A stretch of DNA of 15,395 bases from an uncultured Oscillibacter sp. (GTDB lineage: Bacteria; Bacillota; Clostridia; Oscillospirales; Oscillospiraceae): contig URKI01000056.1 in assembly GCA_900548505.1 (NCBI GenBank), forward strand, positions 1 through 15,395. Direction: 5' to 3'. Shown one piece after another: positions 1 through 7,658 of the stretch. How positions within the stretch are numbered: the stretch's first letter is position 1; each line of letters opens with the position of its first letter. The notes below the pieces were generated by a model. It was not told the DNA's origin and ran no database searches. It was given only the letters and a program-made list of their open reading frames with translations. A program made the translations under genes and the position numbers.

Positions 1-1103
1 GAGGCGTTGACGTACACCGCCGCCGCGTCCACCTCATTCAAGAACCGCTGGGCCTTGAAGTAGTTTTTCGTGATGATGGCCTCGGAGTGGCCGCTGCCGT
101 GGGCGGCGATGAAGTCCATGGCCTCGTCCATGGAGCCCACGGTCCGCACGGCCAGAATGTAGTCGTCGTACTCGGCGTCCCAGTCGGCCTCTGATGCTGC
201 CACGGCGTCCGGCCCCAGCAGAGGCAGAGCTTCGGCGTCGCAGCGCAGCTCCACCTGCTTTTGCGCCAGCAGGGGCAGGGCGCGTTTCCAGAAGTCTGCC
301 GCGATGTCCCGGTGCACCAGCACGCACTCCACGGCGTTGCACACGGAGGGGCGGGAGCACTTGGCGTTGTAGAGAATGTCCGCGCCCATGTCCAGGTCGG
401 CCTCATCGTCGATGTAGACGTGGCACACGCCCTCGCCGGTGCGGATGACGGGAACGCTGGCCTCTCTGGCCACGGCCCGGATGAGCCCGGCGCCACCCCG
501 GGGGATCAGCACGTCCACATATCCGTCCAGATGCATCAGCTCGTTTGCGGTCTCGTGGCTGGTGTCCTGCACCAGCGAGATGCAGTCCGCGGGGAGGCCA
601 GCCTCCTCCAGTGCCCGGCGCATGAGCTCCGCGGCGCAGCGGTTGGAGCGGATGGCCTCCTTGCCGCCCCGGAGGATGCATACGTTGCCGGACTTGAGAC
701 ACAGCGCCGCCGCGTCCACGGTGACGTTGGGCCGGGCCTCAAAGATGATGGCGATGACGCCCAGGGGCACCCGCCGCCGTCCGATGATGAGGCCGTTGGG
801 CCGCGTTTCCATTTTGTCTACCCGGCCGATGGGGTCGGGCAGCGCCGCCACCTGGCGCACGCCGTCCACGATGCCGGCGATGCGCTCCGGGGTGAGGGTC
901 AGCCGGTCCAGCATGGCCGGACGCATACCGGCCTCTTTGGCGGCGGCCACGTCCTGGGCGTTGGCCGCGAGCCACGCATCCTGATGCTCCGTCAGTACCC
1001 GAGCAATGGCCTCCAGCGCCGTGTTTTTCCGGGCGGTGCCGGCGGTGGAAAGGGTGCGGGCCGCCGCCTTGGCCGCGGCGCCCTGGGATTGCAGTGTGGT
1101 CAT
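1..1103 (-). CDS. proA: Glutamate-5-semialdehyde dehydrogenase (gamma-glutamyl phosphate reductase), partial
   Basis: ProA catalyses the second step of proline synthesis: NADPH-dependent reduction of gamma-glutamyl phosphate to glutamate-5-semialdehyde in the cytosol. The reading frame opens at ATG (complement of 1101-1103) and stays open to the window edge, giving 367 residues. ProA is normally about 415 residues, so about 50 C-terminal residues lie outside. Visible family features are the FEARPNVTVD segment (residues 121-130), LRGGKEA (144-150), the PRGG loop (201-204) and the catalytic-cysteine motif RPSVCNAVE with Cys255. A strong GGAGG site overlaps the stop codon of proB, and only 12 bases separate the two genes, so translation is probably coupled in a proBA operon. 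Identification is very secure. Truncation is only by the window boundary; no frameshift is seen. Confidence 0.97.
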   Translation of the reverse strand, partial: MTTLQSQGAAAKAAARTLSTAGTARKNTALEAIARVLTEHQDAWLAANAQDVAAAKEAGMRPAMLDRLTLTPERIAGIVDGVRQVAALPDPIGRVDKMETRPNGLIIGRRRVPLGVIAIIFEARPNVTVDAAALCLKSGNVCILRGGKEAIRSNRCAAELMRRALEEAGLPADCISLVQDTSHETANELMHLDGYVDVLIPRGGAGLIRAVAREASVPVIRTGEGVCHVYIDDEADLDMGADILYNAKCSRPSVCNAVECVLVHRDIAADFWKRALPLLAQKQVELRCDAEALPLLGPDAVAASEADWDAEYDDYILAVRTVGSMDEAMDFIAAHGSGHSEAIITKNYFKAQRFLNEVDAAAVYVNA

Positions 1104-1115
1104 GATCGTGCCTCC

Positions 1116-1916
1116 TTATCTCGCGGCCAAAAACCGCGTGCCGATGTCCGCACCCTCCACGATGCCGTAGAGGTCCTCCGTCCGCTTGCCGTTGGTGATG
1201 ACCATGTCACACCCGGCGCCCATGGCGATGCCGGCGGCGGAGAGCTTGGTGGCCATGCCGCCGGTGCCGCGCCAGGAGCCTGCGCCGCCGGCCATCTCCA
1301 GGATCTCGGGCGTCAGCTCACGCACCTGGTGGATGAGCCGGGCGTCCGGGTGGGAGCGGGGATCGGCGTCGTAGAGCCCGTCAATGTCGCTGAGCAGCAC
1401 CAGCAGGTCTGCCCGGCAGAGCTTTGCCACGATGGCGGAGAGGGTGTCGTTGTCGCCCAGGACCTTGTGGTGCCCGGTCTCGATCTCCGCCGAGGACACG
1501 GAGTCGTTTTCGTTGACGATGGGGATAGTGCCCATCTCCAGCAAGGCTGAGAACGTGCCGGACAGGTGCTCCGCCCGGCCGGGGTCGTCCACATCGTCCC
1601 CGGTGAGCAGGATCTGAGCCACCGTGCGGTTGTACTCGGAAAAGAGCTTGTCGTAGATATGCATCATGCGGCACTGGCCCACGGCGGCAGCCGCCTGCTT
1701 CATCCGCAGTTCCTTGGGCCGCTCCGCAAGGCCCAGCTTGGCCGTGCCCACGGCGATGGCGCCGGAAGTCACCAGAATGACCTCGTTGCCGGCCCCCTGG
1801 AGATCTGCCAGCGTGCGCACCAGGCGCTCCATGCTGCGCAGATCCAGAGCGCCGGAGTCGTGGGTGAGGGTGGAGGTGCCCACCTTTACCACGATACGCT
1901 GTTTGCTTTTTTTCAC
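1116..1916 (-). CDS. proB: Glutamate 5-kinase, short form without PUA domain
   Basis: ProB phosphorylates glutamate with ATP to gamma-glutamyl phosphate, the first and usually feedback-regulated step of proline synthesis. It acts with ProA, encoded directly downstream. The protein shows the amino-acid-kinase fold: a VVKVGTSTLT start, VTSGAIAVG, the NEND substrate loop, LGDND, LLSDIDGLYDADP and GTGGMATKLSAA near the C-terminus. I place the start at GTG (complement of 1914-1916), giving 266 residues beginning MKKSKQRIVVKVG, because it sits 9 bases from a GGAGG. An in-frame TTG at 1922 would add two residues but lies only 3 bases from the same site. E. coli ProB is about 367 residues with a C-terminal PUA domain. 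This one ends right after the kinase domain (GTRFLAAR), a form known in some Firmicutes. The ending is clean, not a truncation. Confidence 0.96.
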   Translation of the reverse strand: MKKSKQRIVVKVGTSTLTHDSGALDLRSMERLVRTLADLQGAGNEVILVTSGAIAVGTAKLGLAERPKELRMKQAAAAVGQCRMMHIYDKLFSEYNRTVAQILLTGDDVDDPGRAEHLSGTFSALLEMGTIPIVNENDSVSSAEIETGHHKVLGDNDTLSAIVAKLCRADLLVLLSDIDGLYDADPRSHPDARLIHQVRELTPEILEMAGGAGSWRGTGGMATKLSAAGIAMGAGCDMVITNGKRTEDLYGIVEGADIGTRFLAAR

Positions 1917-2054
1917 GCGCAAGAACCTCCCTCTCCGGCAAAAACCGGGAATTTTTATCTATGATGCAATATAGCATATCCCCGGAAAAAAAGGAAGTGC
2001 GGCGTGTACTTTTCAGAAAAATGCAGATGCTAGGCAGGAAAGGGAGGGATCTGC
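1917..2054. promoter_or_regulatory. Divergent intergenic region between proB and the tepA-type gene
   Basis: This 138-base spacer must hold the promoters of both diverging transcripts. It is clearly richer in A and T than the flanking genes. On the minus strand a candidate -10 (TATATT, complement of 1968-1973) lies 17 bases downstream of a poor -35 (TTCCTT, complement of 1991-1996), which would drive proBA. The -10 lies inside an interrupted palindrome, ATGC-6-GCAT (1964-1977), a possible operator. Strong Shine-Dalgarno sequences flank the region on both sides. The spacer is too short for a T-box leader for proBA, and I see no terminator hairpin. Exact promoter positions are uncertain. Confidence 0.35.
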
Positions 2055-2759
2055 ATGGAAGAACACACCAGCCCGGCCCAGCCGGGAGAAGAAAAGGAAA
2101 ATGAAACGGGGGACATTGTGGATTTCGGCTCCGCCATGACCCGCACGCCCCACGGCAATGTCTACTGCATGACCATCATCGGCCAGATCGAGGGGCACAG
2201 CGCCGCGGCCTCCGGCGCCAAGACCACCAAGTATGAGCATGTTCTGCCGCTGCTTGCCAAGCTGGAGGAGTCGGCGGAGGTGGACGGCGTGCTGTTTTTG
2301 CTCAACACCGTGGGCGGAGACGTGGAGGCGGGCCTTGCCATCGCCGAGCTCATCGCCGGCATGACCAAGCCCACGGTCTCCATTGTCCTGGGCGGCAGCC
2401 ACTCCATCGGTGTGCCGCTGGCGGTGGCGGCCCGGCGCAGCTTCGCCGTGCCCTCCGCCGCCATGACCGTCCACCCGGTGCGCATGAGCGGCATGGTCAT
2501 CGCCGCGCCCCAGACGTACAACTATTTCCAGCGGCTCCAGGACCGGATCGTGGACTTCGTCTCACGCCACAGCCGCATCAGCCGGGAGGATTTCACGGCC
2601 CTCATGCTGAAAAAGGACGACATGGCCGCGGACGTGGGCAGCGTCCTCTACGGGGAGGAGGCCGTGGAAAAGGGGATCATCGACGCGGTGGGCGGCCTTT
2701 CCGACGGCCTTGCGTGCCTCTACCGGCAGATCCGGGAGCAAAAAGAGGCGGAGGGATAA
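2055..2759 (+). CDS. tepA: ClpP-family serine protease, TepA (translocation-enhancing protein) type
   Basis: This 234-residue protein belongs to the ClpP/crotonase fold serine proteases and most resembles the TepA subgroup, whose Bacillus subtilis member (YmfB) was linked to protein export. A ClpP-like nucleophile motif is present as GGSHSIG with Ser117. The catalytic histidine is expected at His140 in MTVHPVR, and the acid in the KKDDMAAD stretch (Asp188/Asp189) before YGEEAVEKGIID. The NTVGGD loop (84-89) replaces the NSPGG oxyanion loop of classical ClpP. The first 30 residues are acidic and low-complexity, with no signal peptide or membrane segment, so the protein is probably cytosolic. 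The start is ATG, preceded by AGGGAGG. The gene stands alone between a divergent promoter region and a strong terminator. ClpP proper is less likely because of the N-terminal extension and altered loops. The partner and substrate are unknown. Confidence 0.85.
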   Translation: MEEHTSPAQPGEEKENETGDIVDFGSAMTRTPHGNVYCMTIIGQIEGHSAAASGAKTTKYEHVLPLLAKLEESAEVDGVLFLLNTVGGDVEAGLAIAELIAGMTKPTVSIVLGGSHSIGVPLAVAARRSFAVPSAAMTVHPVRMSGMVIAAPQTYNYFQRLQDRIVDFVSRHSRISREDFTALMLKKDDMAADVGSVLYGEEAVEKGIIDAVGGLSDGLACLYRQIREQKEAEG

Positions 2760-2797
2760 CCAAAAGCGGCGGAAAAAGCGGTCCACCAGGCGGATTT

Positions 2798-2840
2798 GCC
2801 CGGCATTTCAAGGATTTCTCCTTGAAATGCCGGGCTTTTT
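2798..2840 (+). terminator. Strong Rho-independent terminator after the tepA-type gene
   Basis: A perfect 16-base-pair stem (2798-2813 with 2820-2835, arms beginning GCCCGGCATTTC) closes a 6-base loop and runs straight into five T residues (2836-2840). It begins 39 bases after the tepA stop codon. No T-run follows on the opposite strand, so it acts on plus-strand transcription only. It separates tepA from the smc string, and it shows that the reading frame open upstream of 2890 is not part of smc. Confidence 0.95.
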
Positions 2841-2858
2841 CTGCTATTGTATTCTAGT

Positions 2859-2886
2859 TATAGTATGGAGATCGGCAAGAGGTGGG
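2859..2886 (+). promoter_or_regulatory. Candidate smc promoter -10 element and ribosome binding site
   Basis: The 49 bases between the terminator and smc are locally AT-rich. TATAGT at 2859-2864 (or TAGTAT, 2861-2866) could be a -10 box, giving a leader of about 20 bases. I see no good -35; the T-run of the terminator is at about the right distance but matches poorly. GAGGTGG (2879-2885) is the Shine-Dalgarno sequence that fixes GTG 2890 as the start. A promoter is expected here because the upstream terminator is so strong. Confidence 0.35.
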
Positions 2887-2889
2887 AAC

Positions 2890-5800
2890 GTGTATTTAAA
2901 AGCATTGGAGATCCAGGGCTTCAAGTCCTTTCCCGAAAAGACCGTGTTGAACTTCGGCGAAGACATCACGGCCATCGTGGGGCCCAACGGCTCCGGAAAA
3001 TCCAATATCTCCGACGCCATCCGCTGGGTCATGGGCGAACAGAGCGCCAAGGGCCTGCGGGGCGCCAAAATGGAGGACGTGATCTTCGGCGGCACCGCCA
3101 AGCGCTCCCAGGTGGGCTTTGCCCAGGTAACGCTGGTCATCGACAACACCGAGCACATCTTCCCCACCATGGAGGAGACGGAGGTGTCCGTCACCCGGCG
3201 GTACTACCGCAGCGGCGAGAGCGAGTACTACATCAACCGCCAGTCCGTGCGTCTAAGAGACGTGGCGGAGCTGTTCATGGACACGGGCATGGGCCGGGAG
3301 GGCTATTCCATCATCGGCCAGGGCAAGATCGATGAGATCCTCTCTGCCAAAAGCGGTGAGCGCCGGGAGATCTTCGAGGAGGCGGCGGGCATCTCCAAGT
3401 TCCGCCACCGCAAGGAGGATGCCGAGCGCAAGCTGGAGCGGACCGAGGAGAATCTGGTGCGCATCAACGACAAGATCGCCGAGCTGGAGCTGCAGGTGGA
3501 ACCCTTGCGGGAACAGGCGGAAAAGGCGAAGAAGTACCTGGTGCTGCGGGATGAGCTGCGGCTTCTGGAGATCTCCGTGTGGCTGGAGAATCTGGACGAC
3601 CTCAAGGCGGCGGCCCGAAAGCTGGAATCGGACTTCCAGGCTGCTCAGGCAGAGCGGGACGGCGCCCGGGCGGCGCTGGATGCGCTGTACGCCGAGAGTG
3701 AGGCCTACGGCGATCGTATGCGGGAAAAGGACATGGAGATCGAGTCCGTCCGGGCGGAGGCTTCCGAACTGGACGGCCGGGCCAAGGAGAAGGAGTCCGC
3801 TCTGGCGGTGCTGGAGAGCACCGTGACCCACCACCAGGAGAACATCGACCGGGCAGAGGCGGAACTGGCGGATCAGGCCAGCCGCTCCGGCGGTCTTGTG
3901 CGCCAGGCGGAGGAACAGGAGGACCAGGTCCGGGAGATGGAGGCGCAGATCGCCGAACTGAACGAGGCATTGGATGCTCTCATGGAAAAGGCACAGGCAG
4001 CCGCGGCCCAGGCCGGCGGCGCCCAGTCCCAGGCGGAGGCCCTGCGGGGCCGGGAGGCCGTGGCGGTGGCCGCTGCGGCGGATGCCCGGGCGGAGGAAGC
4101 CGCAGCTGCCGCGGAGAGCGAGCAGCTGCGCCAGCGGCTGGAGACTGTGGAGCAGGACCGCGCAGCGGCCCAGGAGACCCTGGCCCAGCGGCGGGCGCAG
4201 CAAAGGGAGACCCGCCGGGCTCTGGAAAACGCCAGGGATGAGGCGGAAGCCGCCGCCAATATCATCGCCGGCCACAGCCTGCGGATGGAGGAGCGGAAGA
4301 AAAAGGCCGCAGCCGCGTCGGAGCAGCGCATGCAGCTGACCATGGACGCCGGCGCCCTGGAAAACCGCATCCGGCTGCTGCGGGAGATGGAAAAGGACTA
4401 TGAGGGCTTTTCCAAGGCGGTGAAGCTGGTCTGCCAGGCCAAGGGGGCCCTGCGGGGCATCCACGGCCCTGTGGCCAACCTGATGAAAACCGAGGGCAAG
4501 TATTCTCTTGCCATTGAGATCGCCCTGGGCGCGGGACTGCAGAACATCGTGGTGGACCGGGAGGAGGACGCCAAGGCCGCCATCGGCTACCTCAAACAGC
4601 GGGACGGCGGCCGTGCCACGTTCCTGCCCCTGACGGCCATCCGGGGCGACCGTCTGCGCCAGCCGGGCGTGGAGAGTGAGTTCGGCTTTGTGGGCGTGGC
4701 CGTGGACCTTGTGACCTATGACGCCCGCTATGCCAATATTTTTGCAAACCTCCTGGGCAGGACGGTGGTGGCGGAGGATCTGGACTGCGGCATCGCCATG
4801 GCCCGGAAATACCGCAGCGCCTTCCGCATCGTGACCCTGGACGGCCAGGTCATCAACCGGGGCGGCTCCATGACCGGCGGCTCCGTGTCCCGCACGGCGG
4901 GCGTTCTGAGCCGGGCGGCAGAGCTTGCCAAGCTGGCCGGACGCAGTGCCGCCATGGCCCAGCAGGTGGAAAAAGCCCGCCAGGCGGAGGAGGCGGCGCA
5001 GCGGGAGCTGACGGCTGCCCAGTACGAGCTGGAGACGGCAGAGGCCCAGCGCCGCCAGGCAGAGGACGAGGTGCTGCGCCTGGAGGGTGCCGCAGGCCAG
5101 GTGGCGGCCCTGATCGCCGCGCTGGAGGAAAATGTGGAAAACCTGGAGGGCGAGCAGGTGAGCCTCACCGGCCGTCTGGAGGAAAACCGCGAGCGGATGG
5201 AGCAGGCCCGCGCCCGTGTGGCGGAGCAGGAGGCCCAGGCCGCGGCGCTGCGGTCCCAGGCGGAGGAGGCCCTGGCTGGGCAGTCGGAACTGCTGGCTCA
5301 GTCCGGCGCACTGGCAGAGGAGATCAGCGCCAGGAAGAGCGACCTTGCGGCCCAGCAGGCCCGTCGGGCCGCGGCGGCCGACCGTGCGCTGGATCTAAGA
5401 CGTCTTGCAGAGGATCTCGCCGGCGACCGTACCCAGAAGGAGACGGCGGTGGCGTCTTACCGTCAGGCGATCACCGATGCCCAGGCCCAGCAGGCCCAGC
5501 TCCGGCAGGAGCTGGAAGTGCTGCACGGCGAGGCCCGGACGCTGGAAGAGCGCCTGGGTGCGCTGAACCGGGAGAAGCTGGACCTGGAGGCCGAGCGCAC
5601 GGCCAAGAGCCGCGCCGGCCAGGACATGAACGAGAACCTTCTGAATCTGGAGCGGGGCGTTTCCCGCCTGGAGCAGAAGATCGCCACCTCCGCCATGGAG
5701 GAAAAGCAGATCCTGGACCGTCTGTGGGAGCATTACCAGCTCTCCCACTCGGACGCCCAGGCCCAGCGGCTGGAACTGGAGAGCATGTCCAAGGCCACCC

Positions 5801-6456
5801 GCCGCATCGGCGAGCTCAAGCGGGACATCTCCGCTCTGGGTGCGCCCAATATCGGCGCCATCGAGGAGTTCGACCGGGTGAATACCCGCTATACATACCT
5901 GACCGACCAGCGCAACGACGTGGATAAGGCCAAGGAGGAGCTCACGGGCATCATCGAGGACATCACCGCCGAGATGACCCGGATCTTCGCCCAGCAGTTC
6001 AAGCTGCTTGCCGAGAGCTTCCAGACCACTTTCTCCGAGCTGTTTGGCGGCGGTCAGGCCACGCTGGAGCTGGAGGACGAGAACGATATCTTAGGCTGCG
6101 GCATCGAGATCAAGGCCCAGCCCCCGGGAAAGACCCTCAAGACCATCTCGCTGCTCTCCGGCGGCGAAAAGGCGTTCGTGGCCATCGCGCTGTACTTTGC
6201 CATTTTGAAGGTGCACCCCACGCCGTTTTGCGTCATGGACGAGATCGAGGCCGCTCTGGACGACGCCAACGTCACCCGGTACGCCCGGTATATGCGTACC
6301 CTGGCGGGCAGGACCCAGTTCATCGTCATCACCCACCGCCGGGGCACTATGGAAGAGGCCGACGTGCTCTACGGCGTCACGATGCAGGAGCAGGGCGTGA
6401 GCAAGATCCTGACCATCAATCTGAACGACATGGCCAAGGAGCTGAAAATCGAGTGA
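2890..6456 (+). CDS. smc: Chromosome segregation ATPase SMC
   Basis: SMC dimers form, with ScpA and ScpB, the condensin-like complex that organises and separates the chromosome. The start is GTG at 2890 behind GAGGTGGG, and it gives MYLKALEIQGFKSF, the standard SMC N-terminus. At 1188 residues the length is typical. In order: Walker A GPNGSGKS (31-38), Q-loop Gln144 in GQGKIDEIL, a long first coiled coil (about 165-510), the hinge (about 518-665, ending GGSMTGGSVS), the returning coiled coil (about 670-1020), signature motif LLSGGEKAF (from 1088), Walker B FCVMDE with Asp1117 and Glu1118, and D-loop ALDDANV. The arms are very rich in Ala, Glu and Gln, as expected for coiled coil in a high-GC genome. 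In many Firmicutes rnc precedes smc and ftsY follows. Here rnc is absent and a tepA-type gene lies upstream. The frame is intact throughout. Confidence 0.98.
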   Translation: MYLKALEIQGFKSFPEKTVLNFGEDITAIVGPNGSGKSNISDAIRWVMGEQSAKGLRGAKMEDVIFGGTAKRSQVGFAQVTLVIDNTEHIFPTMEETEVSVTRRYYRSGESEYYINRQSVRLRDVAELFMDTGMGREGYSIIGQGKIDEILSAKSGERREIFEEAAGISKFRHRKEDAERKLERTEENLVRINDKIAELELQVEPLREQAEKAKKYLVLRDELRLLEISVWLENLDDLKAAARKLESDFQAAQAERDGARAALDALYAESEAYGDRMREKDMEIESVRAEASELDGRAKEKESALAVLESTVTHHQENIDRAEAELADQASRSGGLVRQAEEQEDQVREMEAQIAELNEALDALMEKAQAAAAQAGGAQSQAEALRGREAVAVAAAADARAEEAAAAAESEQLRQRLETVEQDRAAAQETLAQRRAQQRETRRALENARDEAEAAANIIAGHSLRMEERKKKAAAASEQRMQLTMDAGALENRIRLLREMEKDYEGFSKAVKLVCQAKGALRGIHGPVANLMKTEGKYSLAIEIALGAGLQNIVVDREEDAKAAIGYLKQRDGGRATFLPLTAIRGDRLRQPGVESEFGFVGVAVDLVTYDARYANIFANLLGRTVVAEDLDCGIAMARKYRSAFRIVTLDGQVINRGGSMTGGSVSRTAGVLSRAAELAKLAGRSAAMAQQVEKARQAEEAAQRELTAAQYELETAEAQRRQAEDEVLRLEGAAGQVAALIAALEENVENLEGEQVSLTGRLEENRERMEQARARVAEQEAQAAALRSQAEEALAGQSELLAQSGALAEEISARKSDLAAQQARRAAAADRALDLRRLAEDLAGDRTQKETAVASYRQAITDAQAQQAQLRQELEVLHGEARTLEERLGALNREKLDLEAERTAKSRAGQDMNENLLNLERGVSRLEQKIATSAMEEKQILDRLWEHYQLSHSDAQAQRLELESMSKATRRIGELKRDISALGAPNIGAIEEFDRVNTRYTYLTDQRNDVDKAKEELTGIIEDITAEMTRIFAQQFKLLAESFQTTFSELFGGGQATLELEDENDILGCGIEIKAQPPGKTLKTISLLSGGEKAFVAIALYFAILKVHPTPFCVMDEIEAALDDANVTRYARYMRTLAGRTQFIVITHRRGTMEEADVLYGVTMQEQGVSKILTINLNDMAKELKIE

Positions 6457-6472
6457 GGGAGGAAGCGGTGCT

Positions 6473-6718
6473 GTGAGCTTGCTGGAAAAATCTCTTCTGG
6501 TGGCCGGGACAGCCATTGGCGGAATTGCACTGACTTTCTTTGGGATGAAACTAGACGCTCTGCCAGTAGTATATCTGGGGCTTGCTGCAATCGTGGCAGG
6601 CGGAGTGTTGAATATTTGGTTGCTTCGCTGTCCACATTGCGGAGTGTGGCTGGGCAGGTATCCAGGAGAGTATTGCCGTGCCTGTGGGACGAAGATCCCA
6701 TGGAGTGAGAAAAAATAA
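6473..6718 (+). CDS. Small membrane protein with C-terminal zinc ribbon, function unknown
   Basis: An 81-residue protein I do not recognise. Two hydrophobic segments (about 7-24 and 29-51) are joined by a very short MKLD turn and should form a helical hairpin in the membrane. A compact zinc-ribbon-like tail follows, with four cysteines as CPHC (53-56) and CRAC (68-71), spacing C-X2-C-X11-C-X2-C. The start is GTG behind GGGAGG with a 10-base spacer, 16 bases after the smc stop; ftsY follows 18 bases later, so it is probably co-transcribed with both. Its codons (gga, aaa, tta-like and act choices, many A/T third positions) are visibly less GC-rich than those of its neighbours, which suggests later acquisition or relaxed selection. 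The zinc-binding role is inferred from the cysteine pattern only. The gene call itself is supported by the binding site, spacing and domain-like layout. Confidence 0.8.
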   Translation: MSLLEKSLLVAGTAIGGIALTFFGMKLDALPVVYLGLAAIVAGGVLNIWLLRCPHCGVWLGRYPGEYCRACGTKIPWSEKK

Positions 6719-6736
6719 ACCAAAAGGACGGTCACT

Positions 6737-7612
6737 ATGGGCTTTTTTGATAAACTGAAAAAAATCACGACCAACCTCTTCTCCGGCTTTACGGAGGCGG
6801 ACGAGGCCTTTTTTGAAGAGCTGGAGGAGACGCTGATCCTGGCGGACCTTGGTATGAACACCGCCGTGGAGGCGGTGGAGCAGCTGCGCACCCGGGTGCG
6901 CAAGGAAAAGCTCCGGGACCAGGAGGAGGTCAAGGCGGCACTGCGGGACGTGCTGGCGGACATGATCGGCGGCGGCGAGGACGCGGCGCTGGATCTTTCC
7001 ACCCAGCCCAGCATCGTGCTGTTCATCGGCGTCAACGGCGTAGGCAAGACCACTTCCATCGGCAAGCTGGCCCATCAGCTCAAGAGCCAGGGCAAGCGGG
7101 TGCTGCTGTGTGCGGCGGATACGTTCCGCGCCGCGGCTGCTGGCCAGCTCCAGATCTGGGCGGAGCGGGCCGGCTGCGAGCTGGTGCGTCAGCACGAGGG
7201 AGCCGACCCCGGCGCCGTGCTCTTTGACGCTCTCCAGGCCGCCAAGGCCCGGAATGTGGATGTGGTGCTGTGCGACACCGCCGGCCGCCTCCACAACAAG
7301 GCAAACCTCATGGCGGAGCTTTCCAAGCTCTCCAAGATCATCGACCGGGAGTGCCCCGGCGCCGCCCGGGAGACGCTGTTGGTGCTGGACGCCACCACCG
7401 GCCAGAACGGCCTCATCCAGGCCAAGCAGTTCAAGGAGGCCGCGGGCCTCACCGGCATCGTGCTCACCAAGCTGGACGGCACCGCCAAGGGCGGCATCGT
7501 GGTGGCCATCGCCAAGGAGCTGGGTGTGCATGTGAAGCTGGTGGGCGTGGGCGAGGGCCTGGACGATCTCAAGCCCTTTGACGCCCGGGAATACGTGGAG
7601 GCCATTATCTGA
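6737..7612 (+). CDS. ftsY: Signal recognition particle receptor FtsY
   Basis: FtsY is the SRP receptor GTPase. At the membrane it docks ribosomes carrying SRP-bound nascent chains and hands them to the Sec translocon. The 291-residue protein opens with an amphipathic, membrane-binding MGFFDKLKK helix and an N-domain helical bundle (to about 85), and lacks the long acidic A domain of E. coli FtsY, as is usual in Firmicutes. The G domain is complete: G1 GVNGVGKTT (98-106), DTFRAAA (128-134), DTAGR (180-184), TKLD (244-247) and the C-terminal GVGEGLDDLKPF. AAAGGA precedes the ATG. The smc-ftsY pairing is common in Firmicutes, here with a small membrane-protein gene inserted between them. Identification is secure. 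Confidence 0.98.
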   Translation: MGFFDKLKKITTNLFSGFTEADEAFFEELEETLILADLGMNTAVEAVEQLRTRVRKEKLRDQEEVKAALRDVLADMIGGGEDAALDLSTQPSIVLFIGVNGVGKTTSIGKLAHQLKSQGKRVLLCAADTFRAAAAGQLQIWAERAGCELVRQHEGADPGAVLFDALQAAKARNVDVVLCDTAGRLHNKANLMAELSKLSKIIDRECPGAARETLLVLDATTGQNGLIQAKQFKEAAGLTGIVLTKLDGTAKGGIVVAIAKELGVHVKLVGVGEGLDDLKPFDAREYVEAII

Positions 7613-7658
7613 CCGGGGCGAAACGTTCCCGGAAACCAATAGAAAAGAGGAATACCAT

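Noticed and set aside
261..1550. 429-codon open frame on the plus strand across proA and proB
   Set aside because: It is antisense to two clear enzymes. Its composition (His, Gly, Val, Asp rich) is that expected from the complement of high-GC codons, with no domain signature.
2710..2889. 60-codon N-terminal extension of the smc frame
   Set aside because: It overlaps the end of the tepA-type gene and contains the whole terminator hairpin. The GTG at 2890 with its own ribosome site gives the standard SMC N-terminus.
3253..4464. 403-codon minus-strand frame opposite smc
   Set aside because: It is a Leu/Gly/His-rich shadow of the coiled-coil codons, with no ribosome site or recognisable domain.
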